Shown piece by piece: positions 53,501 to 64,000 of a stretch of DNA of 64,000 bases. The position numbers and the translations under genes were made by a program. How positions within the stretch are numbered: position 1 is the stretch's first letter; each line of letters starts with the position of its first letter. The DNA comes from Pedobacter sp. AJM (lineage in GTDB: Bacteria; Bacteroidota; Bacteroidia; Sphingobacteriales; Sphingobacteriaceae): positions 1 to 64,000 of the forward strand of contig NZ_NHOT01000010.1 of NCBI RefSeq assembly GCF_002197755.1. Reading direction: 5' to 3'. The notes beneath the pieces were generated by a model. The model did no database searches. It worked only from the letters and a program-made list of their open reading frames with translations, and had not been told where the DNA came from.

Positions 53501-53536
53501 CCCCTGAAGGTTTTTAAAACCCTCAGGGGTTTTTTA
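53501..53536 (+). terminator. Terminator after the lytic transglycosylase gene
   Basis: CCCCTGA (53501-53507), then an inner GGTTTT/AAAACC stem, TCAGGGG (53523-53529) and a T run. Confidence 0.9.
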
Positions 53537-53553
53537 ATTCTTTTAAAGAATCG

Positions 53554-53561
53554 TACCTTTG
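53554..53561 (+). promoter_or_regulatory. Candidate -7 box of the malic enzyme gene
   Basis: TACCTTTG, 22 bases before the ATG. The -33 region overlaps the T run of the preceding terminator. Confidence 0.45.
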
Positions 53562-53583
53562 CCCGTCACTAATAAGTTACTTA

Positions 53584-55905
53584 ATGAGTAATATCAATAG
53601 AAAGCAAGATGCGCTCGATTACCACTCGCAAGGGCGGCCCGGAAAAATACAGGTAGTACCTACAAAACCAACAACTTCACAACGTGATTTAACCATGGCT
53701 TACTCACCAGGAGTAGCAGAGCCTTGTTTAAAAATAGCAGACAATACTGATGATGTTTACAAGTATACCGCAAAAGGTAATCTTGTTGCCGTGATCAGTA
53801 ATGGTACGGCGGTTTTAGGCCTGGGGAATATTGGTCCGGAAGCCAGTAAGCCTGTAATGGAAGGTAAAGGTTTATTGTTTAAGATCTTTGCTGATATCGA
53901 TGTATTTGATTTAGAGTTGGATACTAAAAATATAGATGATTTCGTAAAAATTGTGAAGGCCCTGGAGCCAACCTTTGGTGGCGTGAACCTGGAGGATATT
54001 AAAGCCCCTGAATGTTTTGAAATAGAAACCCGCTTAAAGCAGGAAATGAATATTCCGGTAATGCATGATGACCAGCATGGTACAGCCATTATTTCAGGCG
54101 CAGCGCTGTTAAATGCCTGTGAAATTCAGAAAAAGAAGATTGATAAAATTAAGGTTGTGGTAAGTGGGGCAGGTGCTGCTGCGGTTTCCTGTTCCAAGAT
54201 GTATCTTTCTTTAGGTGTAAAAAAAGAAAATCTGGTGATGTTCGACATCAATGGATTGATTAATACGGAGCGGACTGATCTTGATGAGATGCGGATGTAT
54301 TTCGCAACCAGCAGAAAAGATATTGGTACAATTGGCGAGGCCATGAAAGGTGCAGATGTTTTTATTGGTCTTTCGGCAGGAAACGTTATCCAGCCCGAGA
54401 TGCTGATGGGCATGGCTAAAAACCCGATTGTTTTTGCCATGGCCAACCCTAATCCTGAAATTGCCTATGAACTGGCCATCAAAACCCGTAAGGATTTAAT
54501 TATGGCCACCGGTCGTTCTGATTATCCAAACCAGGTAAATAATGTATTGGGTTTCCCTTACATTTTTCGTGGTGCTTTGGATGTTCGTGCCACAACCATT
54601 AATGAAGCCATGAAAATTGCTGCGGTAAAGGCCATTGCAGAACTGGCTAAGCGCTCCGTACCAGAAGCCGTAAACCTGGCATATAATGCCCGTAACCTGA
54701 AGTTCGGCAGGGATTATATTATTCCAAAACCGGTTGATTTCAGGCTGATTACGGAAGTTTCAATTGCAGTAGCGAAAGCCGCCATTGAAAGTGGCGTGGC
54801 ACGTAAGGTGATTACCGACTGGGATGCCTATTCAGAAGAATTAAGAAAACGTTTAGGTTTGGATGATGCCATTATGCGTTCCATTACCACCAAAGCTAAA
54901 TCTGATCCTAAACGGGTGGTGTTTGCTGAGGCAGACAATTATAAAATTTTAAAAGCGGCTCAGATTGTTAAGGATGAGAATATTGCGATTCCGATTCTTT
55001 TAGGTAACCGAGAAAAGATTCAGGCTATTATTGATGAGCACGCACTGGAACTGCATGGCGTAGAGATTATTGATCAGATGCAGAATCCGGCAAAAACCAA
55101 ACAATACGCAGCAGCACTTTACAAAAAAAGACAACGTAAAGGTGTATCTATCAACGATGCAACAAAATTGTTAAGAGATCGCAATTATTACGGGGCATCA
55201 ATGGTTGAATTTGGGGAAGCCGATGCGATGATTTCCGGATTAACCAAAAATTATGGTGATACCATTAAACCCGCATTACAGGTTATTGGTGTAGAGCCAG
55301 GCGTTAAGCGTGTGGCTGGGATGTACATGATGATGACCAAAAAAGGTCCGGTTTTCTTTGGTGATACAACGGTAAACGTTGATCCTACTGCCGAACAGTT
55401 AGTGGATATTACTTTGCTTTTGGATAAATCTGTTAAACAATTTAATATCAAGCCGCGTATCGCATTATTATCCTATTCAAACTTTGGTTCAAATGATGGA
55501 GTAACGCCAAATAAGGTAAGGGAAACAGTGAGAATCCTTCACAAAAACCATCCTGAAGTTATTGTGGATGGAGAGATGCAGGGTAACTTCGCTATAAATA
55601 ATGAACTTTTAAAAGATAATTTTCCATTTAGTACGCTGGCTGATGAACCTGCCAATACTTTGGTTTTCCCTAACCTGGAATCCGGTAATATTGCCTATAA
55701 GTTATTACAGGAACTGGGGGGGGCAGAAGCGGTAGGTCCCATTTTGCTGGGTTTAAATAAACCTGTTCATATTGTTCAGTTAGGAAGTTCGGTGAGAGAG
55801 ATCGTAAATATGGTTACTATTGCAGTGGTAGATGTTCAGGCAAAAGAAGAAATTGCAGAAACTTCCAAACGAAAAGGTATATTTACAAAAACAACAAAGA
55901 AATAA
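53584..55905 (+). CDS. NADP-dependent malic enzyme with phosphotransacetylase-like domain (MaeB)
   Basis: 773 residues: malic enzyme in the first ~430 ([47 protein letters not shown] for NAD(P) binding, [10 protein letters not shown]) and a phosphotransacetylase-like domain in the rest ([16 protein letters not shown] ... [14 protein letters not shown]). Converts malate to pyruvate plus CO2; the second domain is regulatory in the enzymes studied, binding acetyl-CoA. A run of eight G is seen at 55716-55723 (Gly-Gly codons). First of three closely spaced genes (6 bp to ruvA). Confidence 0.96.
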   Translation: MSNINRKQDALDYHSQGRPGKIQVVPTKPTTSQRDLTMAYSPGVAEPCLKIADNTDDVYKYTAKGNLVAVISNGTAVLGLGNIGPEASKPVMEGKGLLFKIFADIDVFDLELDTKNIDDFVKIVKALEPTFGGVNLEDIKAPECFEIETRLKQEMNIPVMHDDQHGTAIISGAALLNACEIQKKKIDKIKVVVSGAGAAAVSCSKMYLSLGVKKENLVMFDINGLINTERTDLDEMRMYFATSRKDIGTIGEAMKGADVFIGLSAGNVIQPEMLMGMAKNPIVFAMANPNPEIAYELAIKTRKDLIMATGRSDYPNQVNNVLGFPYIFRGALDVRATTINEAMKIAAVKAIAELAKRSVPEAVNLAYNARNLKFGRDYIIPKPVDFRLITEVSIAVAKAAIESGVARKVITDWDAYSEELRKRLGLDDAIMRSITTKAKSDPKRVVFAEADNYKILKAAQIVKDENIAIPILLGNREKIQAIIDEHALELHGVEIIDQMQNPAKTKQYAAALYKKRQRKGVSINDATKLLRDRNYYGASMVEFGEADAMISGLTKNYGDTIKPALQVIGVEPGVKRVAGMYMMMTKKGPVFFGDTTVNVDPTAEQLVDITLLLDKSVKQFNIKPRIALLSYSNFGSNDGVTPNKVRETVRILHKNHPEVIVDGEMQGNFAINNELLKDNFPFSTLADEPANTLVFPNLESGNIAYKLLQELGGAEAVGPILLGLNKPVHIVQLGSSVREIVNMVTIAVVDVQAKEEIAETSKRKGIFTKTTKK

Positions 55906-55911
55906 TACGCC

Positions 55912-56496
55912 ATGTACGCCTATATTGATGGTAAATTAACATACAAAAATCCAGCATTTGTTGTGGTTGAAGCCGGAGGTGTAGGCTATCATATAAACAT
56001 CTCATTAAATACTTACAGTGCGCTTGGCGATGCAGAACGGTGTAAATTATACACCTGGTTATATGTAAAGGAAGATGCACACACTTTATACGGCTTCGCT
56101 GATGAAGGCGAACGCCGTTTATTTTTACATCTCATTTCTGTATCTGGAATAGGACCCAATACAGGAAGAATGATTTTATCTTCCATTACCCCTGTTGAAA
56201 TTCAAACTGCCATTGTCAAGGCAGATTTGCCGCTCATTCAAAGAATAAAAGGCCTGGGTGCAAAAACCGCACAACGTCTGGTTTTAGAGTTGCAGGATAA
56301 ACTAAAAAAAGAAGGCGCAGATTCATTAATTTCTATGCCTCAGCACAATACAATTAAAGATGAAGCGTTATCAGCTTTGGTAATGCTCGGATTTGCCAAA
56401 CAAACAGCCGAAAAAACTATCGACCAAATATTAAAACTCACAGAAGAAACACTTTCTGTAGAACAACTAATTAAACACGCTTTAAAAAAACTCTAG
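55912..56496 (+). CDS. Holliday junction helicase subunit RuvA
   Basis: 194 residues, standard length. N-terminal OB fold (MYAYIDGKLTYKNPAFVVVEAGGVGYHI), two helix-hairpin-helix motifs (VSGIGPNTGRMILSS and IKGLGAKTAQRLVLEL) and the flexible C-terminal domain (DEALSALVMLGFAKQTAEKTI) that binds RuvB. Twelve bp before sprA. Confidence 0.97.
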   Translation: MYAYIDGKLTYKNPAFVVVEAGGVGYHINISLNTYSALGDAERCKLYTWLYVKEDAHTLYGFADEGERRLFLHLISVSGIGPNTGRMILSSITPVEIQTAIVKADLPLIQRIKGLGAKTAQRLVLELQDKLKKEGADSLISMPQHNTIKDEALSALVMLGFAKQTAEKTIDQILKLTEETLSVEQLIKHALKKL

Positions 56497-56508
56497 ATCC
56501 TAACGCCT

Positions 56509-59500
56509 TTGAAGAGAATCTCTACACTTCTTTTTCTCATCTCCTTTTTCTTGCTCGCTCCCAAAAACGTAATCTCACAAGTTGTTCAGCGCAAGGCTGA
56601 TACTGCTTTGTCGAAAAATAACTTCAGTTTAAAAGAAAAGCAACGCATCGGGATCAGATCGTCACAAAGTCCTTTTGCTCCACTGCCTAATAACCTGAAA
56701 CAGGTTGTGGAATACGATGCAAAAAATAAAAGATACATTGTAAAGCAACTGGTTGGAGACAAGTATGTTACGCAAACCCAATATTTAACACTTGATGAAT
56801 ATAGCCGCCTAATTAACAGTGAAGTAAAACGTGGTAACTGGCGGAGTATTTCCAATGCAGAGGTAGACGATTTTAGAAATACAGGTATTATTCCTAAAAT
56901 TCAGGTAAACAGCAAGGCCTTCGAGAAACTTTTTGGCGGAACAACCATTGATATTCAGCCCAGGGGAGAGGCCGAGCTTACTTTTTTAGGCCGCAGAAAT
57001 AAAAATGAAAACCCTTTGTTCAATGAACGACAAAGGGTGCAGACCAATTTTGATTTCAATCAGCGGATTCAAATGGACCTGATTGGTAATATTGGTACGA
57101 AACTGAAAATCAAAAGCAATTACAACACCGAAGCACAGTTTGATTTTGAAAACCAGATTAAGCTGGATTATACTGGTGGAGCTGACGATATCATTAAAAA
57201 AATTGAAGCAGGTAACGTGAGTTTGCCTCTGAATACCAGCTTAATCACCGGAACACAAGCCTTATTTGGTGTGAAAACTCAACTGCAATTTGGGAAACTA
57301 AATGTGACCAGTGTTTATACGCAGCAAAAATCAGAGTCGAGAGAACTTCGTATCACCAATGGAGCACAGCAAAACGAATTCTCTGTTTCTGCAGATGGTT
57401 ATGAAGCCAATAAACACTACTTTTTGGCCCAGTATTTTCGTAACAACTATAATAAGCATTTGGCTAATGCCCCGATCATTACCTCGCCTATTCAGATTAC
57501 CAAAATTGAAGTCTGGATTACCAATAAAGCCGGTAGCACCACTGATTCAAGAGATGTATTGGGTTTTTTGAATCTGGGTGAAAACCAGCCTTTTAATCCG
57601 GGTGCAATAGCGGGAGGCGGTTCCGCACTTCCGGCAGGTTCAACAGCAACGGGATTTCCGCAGCAATCTAATAATTTATTGGCGAGTTTACCTGCTGATG
57701 CCAGACTCACTAATTCAAATGCCGTTATTTCATTTTTTCAGGGTAATGGCGGTACAGATCAGTATGCCAAACTTACCTATGCCAGAAAATTAACGGAACG
57801 TGAATTTACTTTCCAGCCACAGTTGGGCTATATTTCCTTAAATAATCCGCTCAATGCGGATGAGGTTTTAGCCGTTGCCTATCGCTATACCTATAATGGA
57901 GTAGAATACCAGGTAGGTGAGTTTTCTACCGACATCACTTTTGATGCTGCTAATCCTAAAGTGCTTTATGCAAAGCTGCTAAAAAATGAAACCACCAAAA
58001 TCAATCTGCCCACCTGGGACCTGATGATGAAAAATATTTATTCCATTGGTGGGTATCAGATCAGTCCGATCAATTTTAAACTTGATATTTTTAGAATAGA
58101 CAATGAAACAGGGGTTGAAAAACCCATCATGACAGAAGGGCAAAATACTGCAAACAGACAATGGATTTCGTTAACAGAATTTGACCGCCTGAACCAGCAA
58201 AATGAAAAGAAGCCTGACGGAATTTTTGATTTTGTAGCTTCAAACAATGCCTTTGGATCTTACTTCTCAAATAACGCTGCAAATAACAGCACTTTTGGGT
58301 CCAATTTATCTTTGAATGGCCTGAATGCGTTAATCAGCAATACCAATTCAGGATATATTACCATCGACCCTGCTAACGGAAGGATTATCTTTCCCATTAT
58401 TGAGCCTTTTGGTCAGGATCTGGCCAGTAAATTTCTTCCAAGTGAGCAGGCTTTAATTGATAAATATACTTTTACGGCACTCTATGATTCAACGCAGTTG
58501 ATTGCCCGACAATTGTTCCAGAATAAAAACAGGTATGTAATTAAAGGACATTATCAATCGGAAGTGTCTTCTGAATTTAGTCTGAATGCCATTAACGTTC
58601 CGGAGGGTTCGGTAAAGGTTTTTGCCGGAACAATGCCTCTGCAGGAAGGGGTAGATTTTACCGTAGATTATCAGGGTGGAAGGGTAAGCATCATCAATCA
58701 GGCATTGTTAATTTCCGGTCAGCCCATCAGGATCACGACAGAAAATAATGAGCTTTTTGGCTTGCAGCAACGGTCGTTATTTGGAACACGATTAGATTAC
58801 CGGCTCAATAATAAGCTAAATCTGGGCGGTACATTTATGAACCTTACAGAGAAGCCGCTGACTCAAAAAGTAAATTTAGGTGAAGAACCCATATCCAATA
58901 CCATTTGGGGTGCTGATGTGAATTACAGCTCCTCATCCAGGTTTTTAACCAAACTGGTTGATAAACTTCCGTTTATTTCTACCAAGGCACCATCAAGTGT
59001 AAATTTTTATGGAGAGTTTGCACAACTGGTTCCGGGGCATCCGAGGGCATTAAATTTTGCGGGCAGTAAAAATGGAGTCAGTTACCTGGATGATTTTGAG
59101 GCGTCGAGGTCAGTAATTGATTTAAAGAGTGCCATTTCCTGGCAATTATCGGGAACACCACAGGATTTTGCAGAATCGCAATTGATCAATGACCTTACTT
59201 ATGGCTACAACCGTGCACGGATCGCCTACTATAATATTGATCCGACGTTTTATAATTCAAACGCCACCACTACGCCTGCCAACATCAGAAACAACAGGAA
59301 CGAACTTTCCAACCATTATGTCAGGCAGGTGATTGAGCAGGAAGTTTTTCCGTTTAAAGAAACGGCAACGGGGCAGGCCCTAAATATTACAACCCTGGAT
59401 GTAGCTTTTTATCCTACCATTCGCGGGCCATACAATTATGCCCCCACAGGTTTTTCTACTGATGGAAAATTAACAAACCCGAGGCAACGTTGGGGTGGCT

Positions 59501-62500
59501 TTCAGCGTAAAATTGAAACCAATGATTTTGAAGCGCTTAATGTTGGGTTTATTGAATTTTGGGTGATGGATCCCTTTATCTACAATAGAAATTCTCAGGG
59601 CGGTGATATTTATTTTAACTTAGGAAATATCTCTGAAGATATTTTGAAGGATGGCCGAAAATCACTGGAAAATGGATTGCCCGCTACGGATGATCCTACC
59701 AAATATGATGAAACAGCCTGGGGGCGTGTTCCGAAACTACAACCAGTTGTTCAGGCTTTTGATAACGATCCTGACGCGAGAAGGGCACAGGATGTTGGTT
59801 TGGATGGCATGTCTGATGCCAATGAAAGGGCGAAGTTCTCTGCGGCCATTAACCAGATCAAATCACAGCTAAATGCTACTGCAGCAGCAGAAATTGATCA
59901 GGATCCTTCATCCGATAATTACTCTTATTTCAGGGGTCCGGCTTTAGATCAGATCAATGCCGGCATTTTAAAGCGGTATGAAAAATATAATGGTCCGGAG
60001 GGAAATTCCAAAACTTCCCAGCAATCGCAGGCGGAACTGGGAATAGAAAATTCAGCATCTACCTCTCTTCCTGACGGGGAGGATATTAACCGCGATAATA
60101 ATATGACGCAAAGCGATGAATATTATCAATATAAAGTAAGTATGCGGCCAGGGATGGATGTGGGCCAAACGCAATTTATTACGGATAAAGTCACATCGCA
60201 GGTAAGATTGGCAAATGGCAATACACAGGCCGTTACCTGGTATCAGTTTAGGATCCCCATTACACAATACGAAAAAAAAGTTGGTAACATCCAGGATTTT
60301 AAATCCATCCGTTTCTTCAGGATGTTTATGACCAACTTTGCCGATACAGCCATTATGCGTTTTGCAAAGCTGCAGCTCATCAGGGGCGAATGGCGGGAAT
60401 TTAATGCTAAAAACACGGCCGATCAGGTTATTGTTGAACCCAGCCTGCCAGCTTTAACACCTGATAATTCTGTAATTGAAGTATCAACCGTTAATATTGA
60501 AGAAAACGGGAAAAGAAGTCCGATCCCTTATGTTACCCCTCCCGGTATTCTTCGTGAACGTGATTTCAGTAATTATCGTGGAGATACCCGTTTAAATGAA
60601 CAGTCACTGTCCGTAACGGTTAAAAACCTGCGTGATGGTTATGGCAGGGCAGCATTTAAAACGGCTTATAGCGATTTCCGTTCATACAAACATCTGGAAA
60701 TGTATGTACACGCCGAGGCCATTAATAATCAAACCCTAAGCGACCGTGACCTCAGTGCGTTTTTAAGAATCGGAACGGATAACCAGGATAACTACTATGA
60801 ATATTTAATGCCTTTAAAAATTACCACGCCCGGTACCAGCGATCCGAATGCCATTTGGCCTGAAGCAAACCGGATGGATATTGATTTAATCTTGTTTCAA
60901 AATGCTAAACTTGCCCGTAATGTGGCCAAACAGGCCAATGGACAGCCATGGCCAATAAATGTTCCCTTTACTTATACTGATGGCGACCGTACCATCATTG
61001 TAAAGGGACAGCCGGATATGAGTAAGGTAAGGGTGTACATGTTGGGGGTAAAAAACCCTTTAAAAAATAATACGACAGCAGGAGGTGATGATGGCCTGGA
61101 TAAAAATGTGCTGGTTTGGTTTAATGAACTTCGCTTAACAGAATTTGACGAAAGAGGAGGCTGGGCTGCTACAGCCAGGTTAAATTTAAAGCTGGCAGAT
61201 TTTGCCGATGTGAACATCTCAGGCAGTAAATCAACTATAGGTTTTGGATCTATTGATTCGAAGGTAAGTGAGCGTAACCGGGCAGATAATGTTTTGTTGG
61301 ATGTTTCATCTGCTGTAGAACTTGGTAAATTCTTACCGCAAAAATCAGGTGTAAAAATTCCAATGTTTGTGAATTATTCAAAACAGGTTTCCACACCACA
61401 ATATAATCCACGCACGCCGGATATTGAATTAAAAAATGCCCTTGATCAATCAACTAAAGAACAAAAAGATTCTATTTTAAATTTTGCACAGGATTATACG
61501 GTTAGAAGGGGTATCAACTTTACCAATGTACGTAAAGAGCGAACAAACAACAGTAAACCGGCCCGGCTTTGGGATATTGAAAACTTTGCAGCCAGCTATG
61601 CATATACACAGTATAACCATCGTGATTTTATTAACCAGAGCAGCATTCAGAATACGTACAGGGCTTCACTGCAATATAGCTATGCGAAAGAGGCTAGAAC
61701 ATATGCACCGTTCGAAAAGATCATTAAGTCGAATATGCTGGGCTTGCTGAAGGATTTTAACTTTAGTATTTTTCCAAGCGCCATTAATTTTAGAATTGAC
61801 GTAGACCGCCTGTATTCTGAAAATACGTTGAGAAATAATGATCCGGCCAATTCAATTCCAATTTATCAGAATGGTTTTGGAACCACTTTTAATAAAAACT
61901 TCAGAATGAGCCGGATTTATGGAATCGCCTGGAATTTAACCCGCTCACTTCAGTTAGATTTTAATGCCACAAACTATTCCATTATTGATGAACCAGATGG
62001 CCGGATTGATGGCATGAAACGGGATACGGTTTGGCAAAATTTGAAACGCCTCGGACGTACAACCGATTATAACCATAACCTGAATGTGACCTATACTTTA
62101 CCCATTGACAAAGTTCCTGGATTAAACTGGGTAACGGTAAAAACAAGATATGGCACAAACTTTAACTGGCAAACCGAACCTTTGTCTACCCTGCTGGATC
62201 CAAATATAAATTTAGGCAATACGGTTCAGAACAGCAGAAATATTCAGGTTAACCCCGCGTTGAACCTGACTACCTTATATAACAAATTTGGTTTTATCAG
62301 AAATGCCGGTAATAGCGAAGAAACCGGCAATAAACTAAAGAATTTCTTTATCAACTTATTAACCAGCGTAAAAAATGTCAATGCCAATTATGTGCAGACA
62401 AAAGGAATCTTTTTACCAGGTTATTTACCAACGACTAAATATTTTGGTATAGATAATGTGACCGGAGCACCGGGTTTAGGTTTCGCATTTGGCAGTCAGA

Positions 62501-63690
62501 GAGACATCAGGGATATGGCACTTAACAACGGATGGTTAACAACCGATACGCTGCAGACACAGTTATACGTTAATACACTTCGCGAAGACTTACAATTTAC
62601 CGGGCAAATTGAGCCGATCAGAGATTTGAGGATTACCATCAGGGCAAATAAATCGCAAACCAGGAACTTCTCCTCTAACTACAGGTATGTGGCCAGTGTA
62701 TCTTCATTTGAGAATTTAAGTGCCATCACTACCGGTGATTATAGTATATCCTACATTGCTTTAGGTACCGCATTTAAAGAAAAAAACTCAAACGTTATTT
62801 CCACGCTGTTTAACCAGTTTATGTCTAACCGGATTCTGATTTCAAGAAGGTTAGGCGCACAGAATCCCAACTCTTCAGGTCAGACTGGTGGTTATGCAGA
62901 TGGTTATGGTAAAGAAAGTCAGGATGTGATGATCTCCGCGTTTCTGGCGGCTTATTCTGGAAAAGATCCAGGTAAAATGAGCATGAATTCTTTTCCGCGG
63001 ATTCCACTTCCAAACTGGACGTTAACATACAATGGATTAACAAAAATTGCTTTCATTGCTGATCGTTTCACATCCATTGATCTCCGACATGGTTATCGCT
63101 CAGCATACAACATTAATGGTTATAATTCATTGTTAAGGTACAGGGAAAGTAACGGGTTCTCGGTTAACCGGGATGTAAATAACAATTTTTTACCTGAGTT
63201 TCAGTTCGCGCAGGTAACCGTATCAGAATATTTTTCTCCATTAATTGGTGTAGATACCCGGTTTAAAAATAACCTGAGTGCCACTTTTGAATTAAACCGG
63301 TCACGACTGTTAGGCTTGAGTCTGGCCAATAGCCAGCTTGCGCAGTTATCAGAAAACAATGTGGTTTTAGGAATGGGCTACAGAACAAATAAATTCAGGT
63401 TTCCTTTTGGCTGGTTTAAAAGTTTAAAAATGGATAACAATATGGATTTTAAACTGGATGTAGCCATTCGTGATAATAAAACAGTAATTTACAGGGCTGA
63501 TGTGGAAGAAGCTGAAATTTCCTCAGGTGCTAAAAACATTACTTTAAGACCAAGTGTTGATTATGTGTTGAATCAGAAATTTAATGTGAAGCTGTTTTAT
63601 GATTCAAACATTACCAAACCATATACTTCGCAAACGTTTAATACTTCTTTCAGTAATTTTGGTTTTAGTTTGAGGTTTACATTAAATTAA
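56509..63690 (+). CDS. Cell-surface protein SprA (type IX secretion outer-membrane channel)
   Basis: 2393 residues, complete, of the length expected for SprA. Signal peptide (MKRISTLLFLISFFLLAPKNVISQ) starting from a TTG at 56509; no in-frame ATG upstream. The protein is made of beta-strand-rich repeats through the whole length, ending in an aromatic residue-rich strand (FNTSFSNFGFSLRFTLN), which fits a very large beta-barrel. SprA is the type IX secretion translocon of Bacteroidota, needed for gliding and export of proteins with C-terminal T9SS signals. ruvA-sprA-gcvH is a conserved arrangement in the phylum. Confidence 0.96.
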   Translation: MKRISTLLFLISFFLLAPKNVISQVVQRKADTALSKNNFSLKEKQRIGIRSSQSPFAPLPNNLKQVVEYDAKNKRYIVKQLVGDKYVTQTQYLTLDEYSRLINSEVKRGNWRSISNAEVDDFRNTGIIPKIQVNSKAFEKLFGGTTIDIQPRGEAELTFLGRRNKNENPLFNERQRVQTNFDFNQRIQMDLIGNIGTKLKIKSNYNTEAQFDFENQIKLDYTGGADDIIKKIEAGNVSLPLNTSLITGTQALFGVKTQLQFGKLNVTSVYTQQKSESRELRITNGAQQNEFSVSADGYEANKHYFLAQYFRNNYNKHLANAPIITSPIQITKIEVWITNKAGSTTDSRDVLGFLNLGENQPFNPGAIAGGGSALPAGSTATGFPQQSNNLLASLPADARLTNSNAVISFFQGNGGTDQYAKLTYARKLTEREFTFQPQLGYISLNNPLNADEVLAVAYRYTYNGVEYQVGEFSTDITFDAANPKVLYAKLLKNETTKINLPTWDLMMKNIYSIGGYQISPINFKLDIFRIDNETGVEKPIMTEGQNTANRQWISLTEFDRLNQQNEKKPDGIFDFVASNNAFGSYFSNNAANNSTFGSNLSLNGLNALISNTNSGYITIDPANGRIIFPIIEPFGQDLASKFLPSEQALIDKYTFTALYDSTQLIARQLFQNKNRYVIKGHYQSEVSSEFSLNAINVPEGSVKVFAGTMPLQEGVDFTVDYQGGRVSIINQALLISGQPIRITTENNELFGLQQRSLFGTRLDYRLNNKLNLGGTFMNLTEKPLTQKVNLGEEPISNTIWGADVNYSSSSRFLTKLVDKLPFISTKAPSSVNFYGEFAQLVPGHPRALNFAGSKNGVSYLDDFEASRSVIDLKSAISWQLSGTPQDFAESQLINDLTYGYNRARIAYYNIDPTFYNSNATTTPANIRNNRNELSNHYVRQVIEQEVFPFKETATGQALNITTLDVAFYPTIRGPYNYAPTGFSTDGKLTNPRQRWGGFQRKIETNDFEALNVGFIEFWVMDPFIYNRNSQGGDIYFNLGNISEDILKDGRKSLENGLPATDDPTKYDETAWGRVPKLQPVVQAFDNDPDARRAQDVGLDGMSDANERAKFSAAINQIKSQLNATAAAEIDQDPSSDNYSYFRGPALDQINAGILKRYEKYNGPEGNSKTSQQSQAELGIENSASTSLPDGEDINRDNNMTQSDEYYQYKVSMRPGMDVGQTQFITDKVTSQVRLANGNTQAVTWYQFRIPITQYEKKVGNIQDFKSIRFFRMFMTNFADTAIMRFAKLQLIRGEWREFNAKNTADQVIVEPSLPALTPDNSVIEVSTVNIEENGKRSPIPYVTPPGILRERDFSNYRGDTRLNEQSLSVTVKNLRDGYGRAAFKTAYSDFRSYKHLEMYVHAEAINNQTLSDRDLSAFLRIGTDNQDNYYEYLMPLKITTPGTSDPNAIWPEANRMDIDLILFQNAKLARNVAKQANGQPWPINVPFTYTDGDRTIIVKGQPDMSKVRVYMLGVKNPLKNNTTAGGDDGLDKNVLVWFNELRLTEFDERGGWAATARLNLKLADFADVNISGSKSTIGFGSIDSKVSERNRADNVLLDVSSAVELGKFLPQKSGVKIPMFVNYSKQVSTPQYNPRTPDIELKNALDQSTKEQKDSILNFAQDYTVRRGINFTNVRKERTNNSKPARLWDIENFAASYAYTQYNHRDFINQSSIQNTYRASLQYSYAKEARTYAPFEKIIKSNMLGLLKDFNFSIFPSAINFRIDVDRLYSENTLRNNDPANSIPIYQNGFGTTFNKNFRMSRIYGIAWNLTRSLQLDFNATNYSIIDEPDGRIDGMKRDTVWQNLKRLGRTTDYNHNLNVTYTLPIDKVPGLNWVTVKTRYGTNFNWQTEPLSTLLDPNINLGNTVQNSRNIQVNPALNLTTLYNKFGFIRNAGNSEETGNKLKNFFINLLTSVKNVNANYVQTKGIFLPGYLPTTKYFGIDNVTGAPGLGFAFGSQRDIRDMALNNGWLTTDTLQTQLYVNTLREDLQFTGQIEPIRDLRITIRANKSQTRNFSSNYRYVASVSSFENLSAITTGDYSISYIALGTAFKEKNSNVISTLFNQFMSNRILISRRLGAQNPNSSGQTGGYADGYGKESQDVMISAFLAAYSGKDPGKMSMNSFPRIPLPNWTLTYNGLTKIAFIADRFTSIDLRHGYRSAYNINGYNSLLRYRESNGFSVNRDVNNNFLPEFQFAQVTVSEYFSPLIGVDTRFKNNLSATFELNRSRLLGLSLANSQLAQLSENNVVLGMGYRTNKFRFPFGWFKSLKMDNNMDFKLDVAIRDNKTVIYRADVEEAEISSGAKNITLRPSVDYVLNQKFNVKLFYDSNITKPYTSQTFNTSFSNFGFSLRFTLN

Positions 63691-63739
63691 ATTCATCGGG
63701 AGAATCTTAATTATCGCTTCAACATTCCAACATAATATT

Positions 63740-63747
63740 TAACTTTG
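63740..63747 (+). promoter_or_regulatory. Candidate -7 box of gcvH
   Basis: TAACTTTG fits TAnnTTTG, 19 bases before the ATG of gcvH. It shows that gcvH can be transcribed apart from sprA. Confidence 0.45.
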
Positions 63748-63766
63748 CCAAATAAATTAAAAATAC

Positions 63767-64000
63767 ATGAATTTTCCATCAGAATTAAAATACACTAAAG
63801 ACCACGAGTGGGTTAAGGTTGAAGGTAACGAAGCTTACATCGGTATTACAGATTTCGCGCAACGTGAATTGGGTGATATCGTTTATGTTGACATTAACTC
63901 AGTAGGCGACGAAGTGGCAAAAGAAGAAGTTTTTGGCACAGTTGAAGCTGTAAAAACAGTTTCTGATTTATTTATGCCCGTAACAGGTACTGTATTGGAA
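63767..64000 (+). CDS. Glycine cleavage system H protein (5' part; runs off the window)
   Basis: First 78 codons, frame open at the window end. [20 protein letters not shown], then [26 protein letters not shown]. Lys63 in [18 protein letters not shown] is the lipoylated residue. The H protein shuttles the aminomethyl group between glycine cleavage enzymes. About 50 residues should be missing. Confidence 0.96.
   Translation, partial: MNFPSELKYTKDHEWVKVEGNEAYIGITDFAQRELGDIVYVDINSVGDEVAKEEVFGTVEAVKTVSDLFMPVTGTVLE

Noticed and set aside
55716-55723. Phase-variable G8 tract in the malic enzyme gene
   Set aside because: Housekeeping enzyme with no reason to switch; the run simply reflects two GGG glycine codons beside flanking G.

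Overview
The window reads as the chromosome of a Bacteroidota bacterium, most likely Sphingobacteriaceae and Pedobacter-like. The support is a ruvA-sprA-gcvH block with the giant gliding/type IX secretion barrel SprA, an UpxY-type NusG paralogue next to a polysaccharide locus, DUF4292 and FtsX/MacB-type proteins of Bacteroidota style, promoters resembling TAnnTTTG, few Shine-Dalgarno sequences, and low GC content. The genus is an inference; no 16S gene is present.

Layout. 1-2.5 kb: three copies of a ~92-bp structured repeat, then a fused trehalose-6-phosphate synthase/phosphatase with its terminator. 2.7-10.5 kb: an NtrC-type regulator and its histidine kinase, divergent from a HlyD/ATPase/permease export operon that has a candidate sigma-54 promoter and two spaced upstream dyads. 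10.6-10.8 kb: a solitary 5S rRNA gene with its own terminator. 11.2-16.3 kb: a leucine-rich-repeat protein kinase, rlmN, rluF, two small unknown genes and an UpxY-like antiterminator. 16.7-34.4 kb: a ~17.6-kb exopolysaccharide operon (Wza- and Wzc-like export proteins, flippase, probable polymerase, seven glycosyltransferase-like genes including a partly homogenised tandem pair and one half-length fragment, WcaF-like acetyltransferase, phosphoglycosyl transferase, gmd, fcl) closed by a strong terminator. It should make a fucose-containing, probably acetylated polymer; mannose-side precursor genes are not in the window.

34.4-40.9 kb: DinB-family protein, WYL regulator, hybrid kinase (HK-REC-Hpt) convergent with a second sigma-54 activator, twin 104-residue exported proteins, and tRNA-Thr(UGU). 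41-53.5 kb: amidohydrolase, nitronate monooxygenase-type flavoprotein, acylphosphatase, then an envelope-rich run: flippase, dut, TPR protein, DUF4292 lipoprotein, EnvC-like degenerate M23 protein, two TatA proteins, gatA, and a LysM lytic transglycosylase. 53.6-64 kb: malic enzyme, ruvA, sprA and the 5' part of gcvH.

I did not find CRISPR arrays, insertion sequences, prophage genes or a clearly new defence system. The most unusual items are the solitary 5S gene, the sigma-54 export module with enhancer-like dyads, the divergent UpxY gene facing a structured leader, the partly homogenised glycosyltransferase pair, the LRR kinase, the structured repeats at the left edge, and several start codons placed directly after a TAnnTTTG box. 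Several start codons were moved from the longest reading frame to a downstream ATG; these are noted per gene.
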